DNA from: Thiodiazotropha sp050305635
GTDB lineage: Bacteria > Pseudomonadota > Gammaproteobacteria > Chromatiales > Chromatiaceae
Assembly (NCBI GenBank): GCA_050305635.1
Contig: JBNLFS010000053.1
Coordinates: forward strand, 1-44,494
Reading direction: 5' to 3'
Length of the DNA: 44,494 bases
The notes beneath the pieces were generated by a model, which saw only the letters and a list, made by a program, of their open reading frames with translations, was not told the DNA's origin and did not search any database. The position numbers and the translations under genes were made by a program. Shown piece after piece: positions 1 through 6,514 of this stretch. Each line of letters opens with the position of its first letter. Position 1 is the stretch's first letter.

Positions 1-172
1 AACGGCCTATAACATACCCTGTGTACGCTTCACCCCGCTTGTTCACGCATGTTCCAGTCTTCATGACAAAAACACCGTTCCGCCTGGGGCGCAACACTCG
101 GTAATGGTGGGTGGTTAACCCTTTCCATGCCGGGACTTTCATCCGACCAGATGCGCCACGCTTTGCGCGGCG
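1..172 (-). other. Distal end of the first integron array, no convincing gene
   Basis: This stretch lies beyond the last recognisable attC of the array and should be the beginning of the next cassette, read leftward. No convincing ORF is present; the longest one that starts with ATG is about 32 codons. On the - strand the stretch shows short elements such as TGAAAGTCC and GTGAAGCG that remind me of domain I of bacterial group II introns, which are known to insert at attC sites. No catalytic domain or reverse transcriptase is in the window to confirm that, so the resemblance is only a hint. Confidence 0.25.
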
Positions 173-244
173 CGCTAACGTTGAAGCTCAGCCGACCGAA
201 AAGCGCGTAGCGGTGTTGGGGTCGGCTGGAACGACTGGTTATGC
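173..244 (-). repeat. attC recombination site (72 bp)
   Basis: Read on the - strand this begins with R' GCATAAC and ends with R'' GTTAGCG. Between them are inverted arms (AGCCGACC and GGTCGGCT) around a central spacer. This is the layout of an integron attC site that folds into a hairpin for IntI. It lies just downstream of the membrane-protein cassette whose stop codon is at 255. Confidence 0.85.
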
Positions 245-254
245 CTGATTGTAG

Positions 255-551
255 TTAAATGAACCATAATGATACCCAGCCTACAATAACTGCGATTGGA
301 GATGCCGCAATAGCAAGTTGAGCTTCTTTTGACTTAAATTGCTTTGTCATCAAAGATGACACAAACGCAAACACCCAAAACGCCACTGCGGAATAGAACG
401 AGAAGCCTGCATATTTATTGAAGGTGTTAAATCTTTCAACATCACCAATACCGTCCTTCCCCATAGCCAGATCAGCTTGATGTACATAGAGCAAAAACAA
501 AGCCACTAAGGCAACTTGAAGTATCAAGCTAATTACCAACAAAAGTTTCAT
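255..551 (-). CDS. Cassette-encoded small membrane protein, unknown function
   Basis: A 98-residue protein carried as an integron cassette. The ATG at 551 begins about ten bases after the recombination point of the upstream attC (561-681). That is typical of compact cassettes and argues against a longer ORF that would run back through the attC to 833. The sequence shows three probable membrane segments: an N-terminal one (about residues 2-20, LLLVISLILQVALVALF), a central one (about 45-62, FYSAVAFWVFAFVSSL) and a C-terminal one (about 76-97). A short charged loop (TKQFKSKEAQ) lies before the last segment. No family is recognised. Expression would depend on an upstream cassette or integron promoter. 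The assignment as a real gene rests on its placement between two attC sites. Confidence 0.7.
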   Translation of the reverse strand: MKLLLVISLILQVALVALFLLYVHQADLAMGKDGIGDVERFNTFNKYAGFSFYSAVAFWVFAFVSSLMTKQFKSKEAQLAIAASPIAVIVGWVSLWFI

Positions 552-560
552 GTTTTTAAG

Positions 561-681
561 GCATAACGCCAACATAACCGGACCAGCAAAGCTGGTGCGG
601 TTTTTGTGGCAAAATCGACCGTATCGAGGGCCACAAAAGCCGCACCGCTTTGCTGGGTCCGGGTTGATGTTTTTGTTAGCC
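561..681 (-). repeat. attC recombination site (121 bp)
   Basis: On the - strand it runs from R' GGCTAAC (675-681) to R'' GTTATGC (561-567). The arms are almost perfectly complementary: CCAGCAAAGC with GCTTTGCTGG, and CACAAAAACCGCACC with the matching GGTGCGGCTTTTGTG. The stop codon of the neighbouring nuclease-like gene (676-678) lies inside R', as is common in cassettes. Confidence 0.93.
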
Positions 682-1176
682 ATTTTTAACTGCAAACATA
701 CGGCAACCATACCTTGTGCGGCCAAATTCGGCATAAACCGGGGTTCCCTTCTCTTTGAATCCTTCCGGTAAGGACAGACCTGACAGAACACTTTTGCGAC
801 CAAAAACACATAGAAAGATTTGAGCATCTCCATGCTCTTTCCGATACTTCAGGAGTTTTTCAAGATCACCATTCACACGGGGTTTGCTATTTTTTGCCCA
901 TTTCACTTCAAGGGCAAAGTGCGCATTATTTTCTTGTGCGACGAAATCTAGGCGTTTCGCATCGCCTCTACCTGTAGGGGGGTAACCCGGGCATTCAACT
1001 TCCGATTTAACTGCAAATCCCCGAGCTGTGAGAATTCGTAGAATTGGTTCATATAGAACGTATTCGCTGAATGCTTCGTTCATTTCGCACGCAGCCAAAT
1101 AGCTTGCATACCCGGCAAGGCCTCTCTTTACTCTGTAAAGTGAATCAGTAATCAAGTCGAGGTCTTTCTTGCTCAT
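676..1176 (-). CDS. Cassette-encoded PD-(D/E)XK nuclease-like protein
   Basis: A 166-residue protein between two attC sites, with its TAA stop inside attC R'. The middle contains RLDFVA (about residues 74-79), then HFALEVKWAK (about 86-95). An acidic residue followed 10-15 residues later by E-x-K within a hydrophobic strand is the signature of the PD-(D/E)XK restriction-endonuclease fold. The preceding ILTARGFAVKSEVECPGY fits the usual helix-strand that begins this fold. That reading is an inference from motif spacing. The protein could cut DNA as part of defence or repair, or could be a non-catalytic relative. The ribosome binding site before the ATG at 1176 is weak. No partner methylase lies in the visible array. 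Confidence 0.72.
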   Translation of the reverse strand: MSKKDLDLITDSLYRVKRGLAGYASYLAACEMNEAFSEYVLYEPILRILTARGFAVKSEVECPGYPPTGRGDAKRLDFVAQENNAHFALEVKWAKNSKPRVNGDLEKLLKYRKEHGDAQIFLCVFGRKSVLSGLSLPEGFKEKGTPVYAEFGRTRYGCRMFAVKNG

Positions 1177-1192
1177 ATCGCTCGTTTTTTAT

Positions 1193-1240
1193 GGCTAACA
1201 GCTTTATTAACGAGACCCCGCGTCTCGTTATACATTTTTA
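1193..1240 (-). repeat. Short attC site, hairpin family copy 1
   Basis: On the - strand it contains arms AACGAGAC and GTCTCGTT around a five-base loop, then AATAAAGCTGTTA ending in R'' GTTAGCC. The 42-44 bases from AAAAATG to GTTA are identical in three places in this array (here, 1976-2022 and 2872-2918). Similarity stops exactly after GTTA, where IntI would cut. That junction behaviour is the main reason to call it attC although it is unusually short. Confidence 0.75.
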
Positions 1241-1261
1241 TGTTGGTTACTTGACATACAC

Positions 1262-1537
1262 TCAGTCAAGAAACTCGGCTGGAATTGTTTTAACAAACTC
1301 TGTAGCACGCTCAACTAATTGCTCCCATTCATTTTTAGGCATTTCTGTTATTCCTTGATTAATGAGTTCTCTTTCACACATATCCTCTAGTGCCCATATC
1401 GCCCTTTTTTCTTCTTCGGTAAACTCATTATTTGTTAGTGAACCTGAAATCTTGGTAGACAACACATTCCAGATAATTAGCAAATGACCCACAGGCAAGC
1501 TCATGGTTGCTATTTTATTTAATTCCTCATCTGACAT
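1262..1537 (-). CDS. Cassette-encoded 91-aa protein of unknown function
   Basis: A small acidic protein predicted from composition to be mostly helical. Examples are the segments EEEKRAIWALEDMCERELINQ in the middle and NEWEQLVERATEFVKTI near the C-terminus. No signal peptide, membrane segment or known motif is seen. The ATG at 1537 is preceded by AGGAAG at a suitable distance and by the GTTAGGA boundary of the next attC. The stop lies about 22 bases before the shared hairpin attC. I do not recognise the family. Its placement between two attC sites supports it as a genuine cassette gene. Confidence 0.72.
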   Translation of the reverse strand: MSDEELNKIATMSLPVGHLLIIWNVLSTKISGSLTNNEFTEEEKRAIWALEDMCERELINQGITEMPKNEWEQLVERATEFVKTIPAEFLD

Positions 1538-1547
1538 ACCGGAAACT

Positions 1548-1642
1548 TCCTAACTGGGCAAACATAATGCATTGTTAAGGGGCGCGAAGCGAAGCGGAGC
1601 GTCCCAGTGAGCAAAGCGAACGATTTGAACAAATTGTTAGAA
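1548..1642 (-). repeat. attC recombination site (about 95 bp)
   Basis: On the - strand it starts at R' TTCTAAC (1636-1642), followed by AATTTGTTCAAATCG and a GC-rich stem (GCTCCGC, GCTTCGCG), then CCCCTTAACAATGC. It most likely ends at R'' GTTAGGA (1548-1554). An alternative right boundary is the degenerate CATTATG about 15 bases earlier, so the exact end is uncertain. Confidence 0.75.
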
Positions 1643-1662
1643 CACGAACTTTCAATTTTAGT

Positions 1663-1965
1663 CTAGCCTGATTTGATTGGTGCAGACCAATATGCAAGAA
1701 GAACTATAGCGACACCAGCTACCATCACGCTAGAAACCACTACCGGCCACTCAAACGGAACGAACTCACCGAGCATTCTTCCCCAGAAGTATCCGCACAT
1801 CCCACCCCCACCAATTAAGAGGCTAACCCTTGCGCTCCCAGATGATGAAATGGATGACCCGCATTTATCACAAACTAATGCAACGTCTTCCTTTGCAAAT
1901 AACCGCTGCTTTACGAGAGACACAAAACCTAAACGTTGAGCGCAATATGGGCAGTATTTGAACAT
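1663..1965 (-). CDS. Cassette-encoded zinc-ribbon membrane protein
   Basis: A 100-residue protein. The N-terminus carries a zinc ribbon: CPYC at about residues 5-8 and CDKC at about 32-35, i.e. two CxxC knuckles. The C-terminal half holds two hydrophobic stretches: a glycine-rich one (about 50-66) and VVVSSVMVAGVAIVLLAYW (about 75-93). The layout of cytosolic zinc ribbon followed by membrane anchor is common in small uncharacterised bacterial proteins. No specific function can be given. The start at 1965 follows the attC junction GTTAGAA by only about ten bases, with a weak ribosome binding site. A cassette gene by position. Confidence 0.75.
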   Translation of the reverse strand: MFKYCPYCAQRLGFVSLVKQRLFAKEDVALVCDKCGSSISSSGSARVSLLIGGGGMCGYFWGRMLGEFVPFEWPVVVSSVMVAGVAIVLLAYWSAPIKSG

Positions 1966-1975
1966 GACTCTAGTG

Positions 1976-2022
1976 TTCTAACAGCTTTATTAACGAGACC
2001 CCGCGTCTCGTTATACATTTTT
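1976..2022 (-). repeat. Short attC site, hairpin family copy 2
   Basis: Second copy of the shared hairpin: arms 1992-1999 and 2005-2012 around the loop at 2000-2004. R'' is GTTAGAA (1976-1982 on the + strand as TTCTAAC). The stop codon of the next gene abuts the conserved block, so the functional site cannot extend much further to the right. Confidence 0.75.
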
Positions 2023-2431
2023 AAAACTTTTCGATAATTGTCTCTGAATCAATATCATTAGTATCCAGAAAACTTAGCTTCAATCTAATCTCGCCAATTT
2101 CAAAGATGATATATGAAAATACCTCATAAGAACCATTGCACATTATCTTTCGTATAGGTTTGTTTGTAATGGAATATTTTTTAGCAAGGTCAAGTGGCGG
2201 CATATTTTCATAGTCACAAAACGTACCATCTTCATCCCATTCTTCCCAAAAACCTATACCCGCATCTAAGAAAAATCGTTGCCACAATTCCTTTTCTTTT
2301 AATTTAAGCATGAGTATGTTCATACCATTTGGAATGTTTCCTTCGTAGAACCCCAAAAAATGCTCTACTTCCATTCCTTCAAGATTGTCACACTCAAAAT
2401 TATGATCATTGATTAATCTTTCACCAACCAT
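2021..2431 (-). CDS. Cassette-encoded 136-aa protein of unknown function
   Basis: An acidic, soluble-looking protein without signal peptide or membrane segment. The N-terminal half has the string NMLMLKLKEKELWQRFFLD-like amphipathic pattern, and the middle is rich in Glu, Asp and Trp (FWEEWDEDGTFCDYE). The C-terminal half alternates hydrophobic and polar residues (YEVFSYIIFEIGEIRLKLSF), which suggests beta strands. The shape recalls small immunity-type proteins, but no family is recognised and no toxin lies beside it. The ATG at 2431 is preceded by AGGTAG and follows the attC junction GTTATAA closely. The stop overlaps the edge of the shared attC hairpin. Confidence 0.72.
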   Translation of the reverse strand: MVGERLINDHNFECDNLEGMEVEHFLGFYEGNIPNGMNILMLKLKEKELWQRFFLDAGIGFWEEWDEDGTFCDYENMPPLDLAKKYSITNKPIRKIMCNGSYEVFSYIIFEIGEIRLKLSFLDTNDIDSETIIEKF

Positions 2432-2446
2432 CTTGCTACCTGCGAG

Positions 2447-2515
2447 TTATAACGCCTGCCTCAGCGGTAAGCCGGAGCGTAGCGTAGGTTTATCCGATGG
2501 AGGCTCTTGTTATGA
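2447..2515 (-). repeat. attC recombination site (69 bp)
   Basis: On the - strand R' TCATAAC (2509-2515) and R'' GTTATAA (2447-2453) enclose GAGCCTCC...GGCAGGC arms and a CTACGCTACGCTCCGG-type centre. The last codon of the upstream HAD-like gene (TAA at 2510-2512) sits in R'. Confidence 0.9.
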
Positions 2516-2859
2516 TTTTGCTTTGTTTTCACTTAGTTTTTGCCTGTAGTATTCAATTGTTTTTCCATCACATTCATTGGGATGGACCTCCAATAAATTC
2601 CTCCACTTGAAGATTGGGAGATCATCTATTGAGACTTCTGGCTTTGGAAGGAAACCTTCAAAACAATCATCAATTCCGAATTCCATTGCACTTTTTTTGC
2701 ATAATCAGAACCCCCTGAGCTCCAGCAATAAATGATTGCCCCTTGATTTTTTAACTCTTTAATATGTTTAATCACATTCGGCATCGCAATTCTCTTAACG
2801 CCGTAATTCCTTACAAAGGTTTCATCAACATCTACATAAATGACGAGTGGTTTAGTCAT
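2510..2859 (-). pseudogene. HAD-like phosphatase cassette gene with frame change
   Basis: The first part, from the ATG at 2859, reads YVDVDETFVRNYG, the DxD motif I of HAD-superfamily hydrolases (normally nucleophile and acid/base Asp). It continues to YCWSSGGSDYAK, where a motif II Ser/Thr is plausible. The frame then changes in a run of seven A (about 2691-2697). The -1 frame continues without break as SAMEFGIDDCFEGFLPKPEV and ends KAKS at the TAA inside attC R'. Joined, the protein would be about 115 residues, close to short HAD-like cassette proteins. The A run is also a possible -1 slippery site, so the change may be mutation, sequencing error or programmed. Nearest cassette gene to the integrase. 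Confidence 0.65.
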
Positions 2860-2871
2860 GGTGCACAAAAT

Positions 2872-2918
2872 TCATAACAGCTTTATTAACGAGACCCCGC
2901 GTCTCGTTATACATTTTT
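2872..2918 (-). repeat. Short attC site, hairpin family copy 3
   Basis: Third identical hairpin (arms 2888-2895 and 2901-2908), here ending in R'' GTTATGA (2872-2878). It lies between the first cassette gene and the proposed attI. Either an ORF-less cassette of only about 58 bp sits in first position, or this copy is part of attI itself. Confidence 0.7.
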
Positions 2919-3018
2919 GGTAAGACCTCTATATAACACTTTAATGCGCAGAATATCAATGAGTTAGCTTCCTGGCGTCTCGTTATTCATTCTCAGCAAG
3001 TCGTGACAGTGGCAAACT
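2919..3018. promoter_or_regulatory. intI: Proposed attI site and integron promoter region
   Basis: This is the space between the integrase start and the array, where attI and the cassette promoter belong. On the - strand GTGTTATATAG gives a good simple site with crossover at GTTATAT (2931-2937). The second integron has GTGTTATAAC in the equivalent place (39091). At 2974-2992 a sequence resembling one arm of the shared attC (GCGTCTCGTTAT) is present without its partner arm. Promoter boxes could not be assigned with confidence. Confidence 0.5.
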
Positions 3019-4029
3019 GTGGATTTCGGAGGAAAATCATGGGGTCACCCCGCTGAATCACGCAAGCCACGTCTACTTGACCAGGTCCGAACTGCCTGTC
3101 GGCAGAAACACTTCAGTCATAGAACTGAAAAGTCCTATGTCTACTGGATCCGTCAGTTCATCTTGTTCAATGACAAGCGCCATCCCAACGAGATGGGTAA
3201 GCAAGAAATCGAAGGCTACCTCAACCACCTGGCCTCCCGTCGCAACGTCTCTGCCAGTACCCAATCAGGCGCTCTCAATGCGATCGTTTTCCTGTATCGT
3301 GCTGTTTTACGACAGGAAATACCTGAACTAGATAATCTGAGGCGGATCAAGCCCTACAAATCCATCCCGGTGGTGATGTCGACACAGGAGGTGTCGGCCG
3401 CCTTCGCACAGATGAGCGGTACCACTCGCTTGATGGCAGAACTGATCTATGGCACAGGAATGAGAATCCATGAGTGTATGACCCTGCGTGTTAAGGATAT
3501 CGATTTTGATCTTCGATCGATCACGGTACGTGCTGCTAAGGGCAATAAGGACCGAGCTACGCTGCTACCAGAGGCCCTGATCCCGGCACTGCGCGACCAT
3601 CTAACCAAGGTGGCGCAATTACACACATCTGATATTCTCCGCGGAAATGGCTTAGCCCCGATGCCCAATGCCCTGTACAGAAAGTACCCTTCCGCCTCCA
3701 GCTCACTGGCCTGGCAATTCGTTTTCCCTTCAACGGTGGTTCGGCCCTGGCTCAATAGCCAACAGATGGCGCGATGGCATGCGTCTCCCAGTACACTTCG
3801 GAGGGCATTCAAGCGTGCTGTGCAGCAAGCCAAAATCCACAAACATGTGGGGCCGCATACGCTGAGGCATAGTTTTGCGAGCCATTTGCTGGCAGCCGGA
3901 ACGGACATCAGAACCATCCAAACCCTGCTTGGTCACAAAAACGTTGAAACCACGATGATTTATACGCACATCACACCCGATCACAAGCATGTTTGCAGTC
4001 CGTTTGATCAGTTAAAGGGCCTTCGATAA
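3019..4029 (+). CDS. intI: Integron integrase (tyrosine recombinase)
   Basis: A 336-residue site-specific recombinase that inserts and excises cassettes at attI and attC. The N-terminal SAM-like core-binding domain spans about residues 17-105. The catalytic tyrosine-recombinase residues are visible: R149 in GTGMRIHE, the lysine of GNKDRATLLP, H280/R283 in HTLRHSF, H306 in LLGHK and the nucleophile Y315 in MIYTHI. The segment ALYRKYPS...WQFVFPS (about 218-238) is the extra patch that separates IntI from XerC/D. It reads away from the array, the normal integron arrangement. Start: GTG at 3019 is used here. A strong GGAGG precedes an ATG at 3039 in another frame that would join this frame if one G of GGGG were absent. 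The true N-terminus may therefore begin MGHPAESRKPRLL. Confidence 0.93.
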   Translation: MDFGGKSWGHPAESRKPRLLDQVRTACRQKHFSHRTEKSYVYWIRQFILFNDKRHPNEMGKQEIEGYLNHLASRRNVSASTQSGALNAIVFLYRAVLRQEIPELDNLRRIKPYKSIPVVMSTQEVSAAFAQMSGTTRLMAELIYGTGMRIHECMTLRVKDIDFDLRSITVRAAKGNKDRATLLPEALIPALRDHLTKVAQLHTSDILRGNGLAPMPNALYRKYPSASSSLAWQFVFPSTVVRPWLNSQQMARWHASPSTLRRAFKRAVQQAKIHKHVGPHTLRHSFASHLLAAGTDIRTIQTLLGHKNVETTMIYTHITPDHKHVCSPFDQLKGLR

Positions 4030-4290
4030 CGGGTTAATTGATTCATCGGTCCAATTGGGATGGACCGACCAACTCGCCGCTCCAATGTCCGCTATTAAGT
4101 AATCTGGATTGGTGTTACCTGAACCTACAAGGGTCAGCTTTTTAGCCGGTTCCGTGCATTCTCTAAGGAAAGGGCCTCGTCCACTTTCATCAGATATGCC
4201 TTCGACTACTAGTCAATTTATGATGACCGGAAAGGTCAGGTAAGTGACCTGCCGTAATTCGACAATACTTATGATTCCTCATATAGTTGA
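4030..4290. other. Intergenic stretch without a recognisable gene
   Basis: About 260 bp between integrase and Fic genes. No ORF, attC or clear terminator is seen. Short imperfect palindromes (GGACCGACC region near 4072 and GGTCAGGTAAGTGACC at about 4234-4249) are present, and their role is unknown. Confidence 0.4.
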
Positions 4291-4321
4291 TTTAAGGCTA
4301 ATTATCGGCTAATTTAAGGCT
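4291..4321 (+). promoter_or_regulatory. Direct repeat overlapping the Fic gene start
   Basis: TTTAAGGCT occurs twice (4291-4299 and 4313-4321) separated by AATTATCGGCTAA-like sequence. The second copy abuts the ATG at 4322 and may also act as the ribosome binding site (AAGG). A direct repeat placed here could be an operator for autoregulation by the winged-helix domain of the Fic protein. Confidence 0.4.
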
Positions 4322-5359
4322 ATGGCATGGACACCTGAATACACAATAAGCAACAAACTTCTCTCAACGATCCGTGAAATAGGGGAATCTCTGGGAGAGC
4401 TTAAATCACTCCATCTGAGTGATCAGGATTTGGCCAAGTTGGAGATTGAGGCGAGGGAGTTATCATCCTATGCCTCCACCAGCATTGAGGGGAACCCCTT
4501 ACCGCTCACCGATGTGAAGCGCCTTCTGAAGACACGAAAAGAGCATGTGCGCGATACGGAACGTGAGGTGCTGAATTACAATAGTGCGCTGCAATCTCTT
4601 TATGCCGATGTGCGCTCGGGTAAGTTCAAGCTGGATATAAAAACACTTGAGAAAATTCAGGGGCAGGTCGTTCATGGATTGATGGACAACCCTGCACATC
4701 GTGGCGCTTTGAGGAAAGCACCGGTCATTATTCGTAATCCTCGAAAAATTGACGAGATCGTTTTCATCCCACCTGACAGCAAAGACGTTAGAAAGCTCAC
4801 CGGTGATTTATTCAACTTTATTGAAGGTAATATCGGGAAGATCGACCCCATTATTCTCGCCGGCATTTTTCATCGCCAATGTGTCATTATTCATCCCTTC
4901 ATTGATGGCAATGGTAGAACAACAAGGTTGTTAACCACCGCAATCCTGGGGAAGTCAGGCCTTGACCTGTTTGAGATATTCAGCTTTGAGAATTATTACA
5001 ATCGGAACATCACGCGCTACTTTAAGGCGGTAGGGCTTGAAGGCGATTTCTATGATTTGAAGGATGATATCGATTTTTCAGATTGGTTAGAGTATTTCGC
5101 CGATGGCATATTGGATGAGCTTCGCCGTGTGCGCAAGATTCTGCCTGAGCAAGCAGAGCCTAAACCTCGCCTAGAGCCACATCATCGTCAAATTCTGGCC
5201 TATATTGAAGAACATGGCAGTATTACACAGAGGGAATATGGCCAAATATCATCGCGCAGCCTGGCATCGAGAAAGCTGGATTTTGATAAGCTGGTTAAGA
5301 TGGGCCTTATAGAAGCAAAAGGTACCGGGCGTGGCACTTACTATGTCAGGTGTTTTTAA
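4322..5359 (+). CDS. fic: Fic-family protein (AMP-transferase) with winged-helix C-terminus
   Basis: A 345-residue Fic protein. The catalytic loop HPFIDGNGRTTR (residues 189-200) matches HxFx(D/E)GNGRxxR, the motif that transfers AMP (or another nucleotide moiety) from a nucleotide to a target hydroxyl. The upstream STSIEGN (52-58) matches the inhibitory (S/T)xxxE(G/N) helix on the N-terminal side, making this a class II, self-inhibited Fic protein. Residues about 270-345 form a winged-helix-like domain (HHRQILAYIEEHGSITQREY, then LVKMGLIEAKGTGRGTYY). This is seen in many chromosomal Fic proteins and probably acts in DNA binding or target recognition. It is monocistronic, next to the integron. 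The direct repeat at its start may be its regulator site. The cellular target is unknown. Confidence 0.92.
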   Translation: MAWTPEYTISNKLLSTIREIGESLGELKSLHLSDQDLAKLEIEARELSSYASTSIEGNPLPLTDVKRLLKTRKEHVRDTEREVLNYNSALQSLYADVRSGKFKLDIKTLEKIQGQVVHGLMDNPAHRGALRKAPVIIRNPRKIDEIVFIPPDSKDVRKLTGDLFNFIEGNIGKIDPIILAGIFHRQCVIIHPFIDGNGRTTRLLTTAILGKSGLDLFEIFSFENYYNRNITRYFKAVGLEGDFYDLKDDIDFSDWLEYFADGILDELRRVRKILPEQAEPKPRLEPHHRQILAYIEEHGSITQREYGQISSRSLASRKLDFDKLVKMGLIEAKGTGRGTYYVRCF

Positions 5360-5468
5360 CTCATGTTTCGCAGTTCAGAACGGATTTAATTCGAGTAAAC
5401 AACACGATCACAAATGCTCAACGCACAGGGCATATGGGTCCGGACAACGACTGCGGTTATTAAGGGCT

Positions 5469-5803
5469 GTAGCCGACACTAATTTTTACCACGAAGTGCA
5501 CGAAGGTCACGAAGCGGCGTGTTCATGGATTTCAATGCCTATAAGCTACGCAATGAGATGAAATGATTGCTCGTCTGATCCTTCGTGCTCTTCGTGTCCT
5601 TCGTGGTTAAAGAAACCGGTTATGTGAAGGGTCGTGAGAGGATGCCCCGTTACCACACTTTTCATGCCTTTTGCATGCCATTCAATAGGTTTTTGTTGTT
5701 TGATTTGATTCGTAGGTCGGGTTAGCGTAGCGTAACCCGAAGAGCGGTTGAAGAATGCGCATTTCTTGTCGGGTTACGCTTCGCTAACCCGACCTACGGC
5801 TCT
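5469..5803. repeat. 335-bp direct repeat, copy A
   Basis: Nearly identical to 6515-6850, with about ten differences seen by eye. Each copy contains two palindromic modules. The first is ACCACGAAGTGCACGAAGG facing CCTTCGTGTCCTTCGTGGT. The second is TAGGTCGGGTTAGCGTAGCG facing CGCTAACCCGACCTA. No ORF of note. Copies lie 1,046 bp apart in the same orientation. Confidence 0.9.
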
Positions 5804-6087
5804 GTGAAAAGACAATAATCAACGTCAGAGTAAAAAATCTTACCTATGCAAATGTCCGCTATGGGTCGTTCGCGGTCTATTGCACCGCACAAAGTATAGG
5901 TTTGCTTTAGAGCGCAAGAAAAAATCATACTATATGTCGCTCAATCTTCCACTTTTGGCCGGTACCGGTCTAACGCTGCCATAGTCTGTGGGTCTTTCAC
6001 TATGATTGGGTTTATTCGCACCGGTCACTGTTCTATCTGATCTTGGAGTTCATATCATCCAGGCTACCGGCTCGACCGGTGATACCC

Positions 6088-6310
6088 GCCCCTCTTATCA
6101 ACCCCGTCTGTCCCGAGCGAGAAGCGCAGAAAAAACCGATCAGCGGGGCTGGCTGTTTGAGCGAAGCGAGTTCCAGCCCCGCCGGTTTTTGCGAGCATCG
6201 CAGCGGTCCCCGCAGGGGCGGGATAGTCGGGCGCCCTTTCTTTTGGTTACTTTTCTTTTGGCGCAAAAGAAAAGTGACTCGCCCAGGAGGGCGAAACAAG
6301 CGCTGGCAAA
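6088..6310. repeat. Palindromic repeat element, full copy
   Basis: A mosaic of hairpins. GCGGGGCTGG and CCAGCCCCGC are flanked by AAAAAACCG and CGGTTTTT (6130-6190), which would behave as a bidirectional terminator. A second perfect palindrome ACTTTTCTTTTG/CAAAAGAAAAGT lies at about 6249-6275. Part of the element recurs at 18357-18420. ORFs that overlap it are low-complexity shadows. I recall similar TTTTGGTTACTTTTCTTTTGG sequence dispersed in many gammaproteobacterial genomes. Confidence 0.75.
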
Positions 6311-6477
6311 AGATGAGGAAAACAGCGACGGGGCAAAGCTTATCCGTCAGTTAGCTGCCTAAAGATTATCACTCGCACTATGGAGACTTTTCTACGACAA
6401 CAAGGGAAGCATGCTCTATTGATGCCCCCCTCCCCGGCCCTCTGCGACAAGGGATGTTCGCAAAAGCCCGGTTCGCA

Positions 6478-6512
6478 GGTCAGGTTAGCGTAGCGTAACC
6501 CGATCTACGGCT
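6478..6512. repeat. Partial copy of the GGTCGGGTTAGCG palindrome
   Basis: A shortened version (AGGTCAGGTTAGCGTAGCG then AACCCGATCTACGG) of the palindrome found in both 335-bp repeats. It sits immediately before copy B. This indicates that the palindromic module moves or is copied independently of the larger repeat. Confidence 0.65.
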
Positions 6513-6514
6513 CT

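Noticed and set aside
255..833. 192-residue version of the left membrane protein
   Set aside because: It would be translated through a clear attC and the end of the nuclease-like gene; the ATG at 551 fits cassette structure.
1193..2918. Three hairpin repeats as a CRISPR array
   Set aside because: Spacing is about 800 bp with genes between; the copies sit at cassette junctions, so attC is the better reading.
6006..6362. ORFs in the 6.0-6.4 kb repeat
   Set aside because: They cover a palindromic dispersed repeat; translations are hairpin-derived low complexity.
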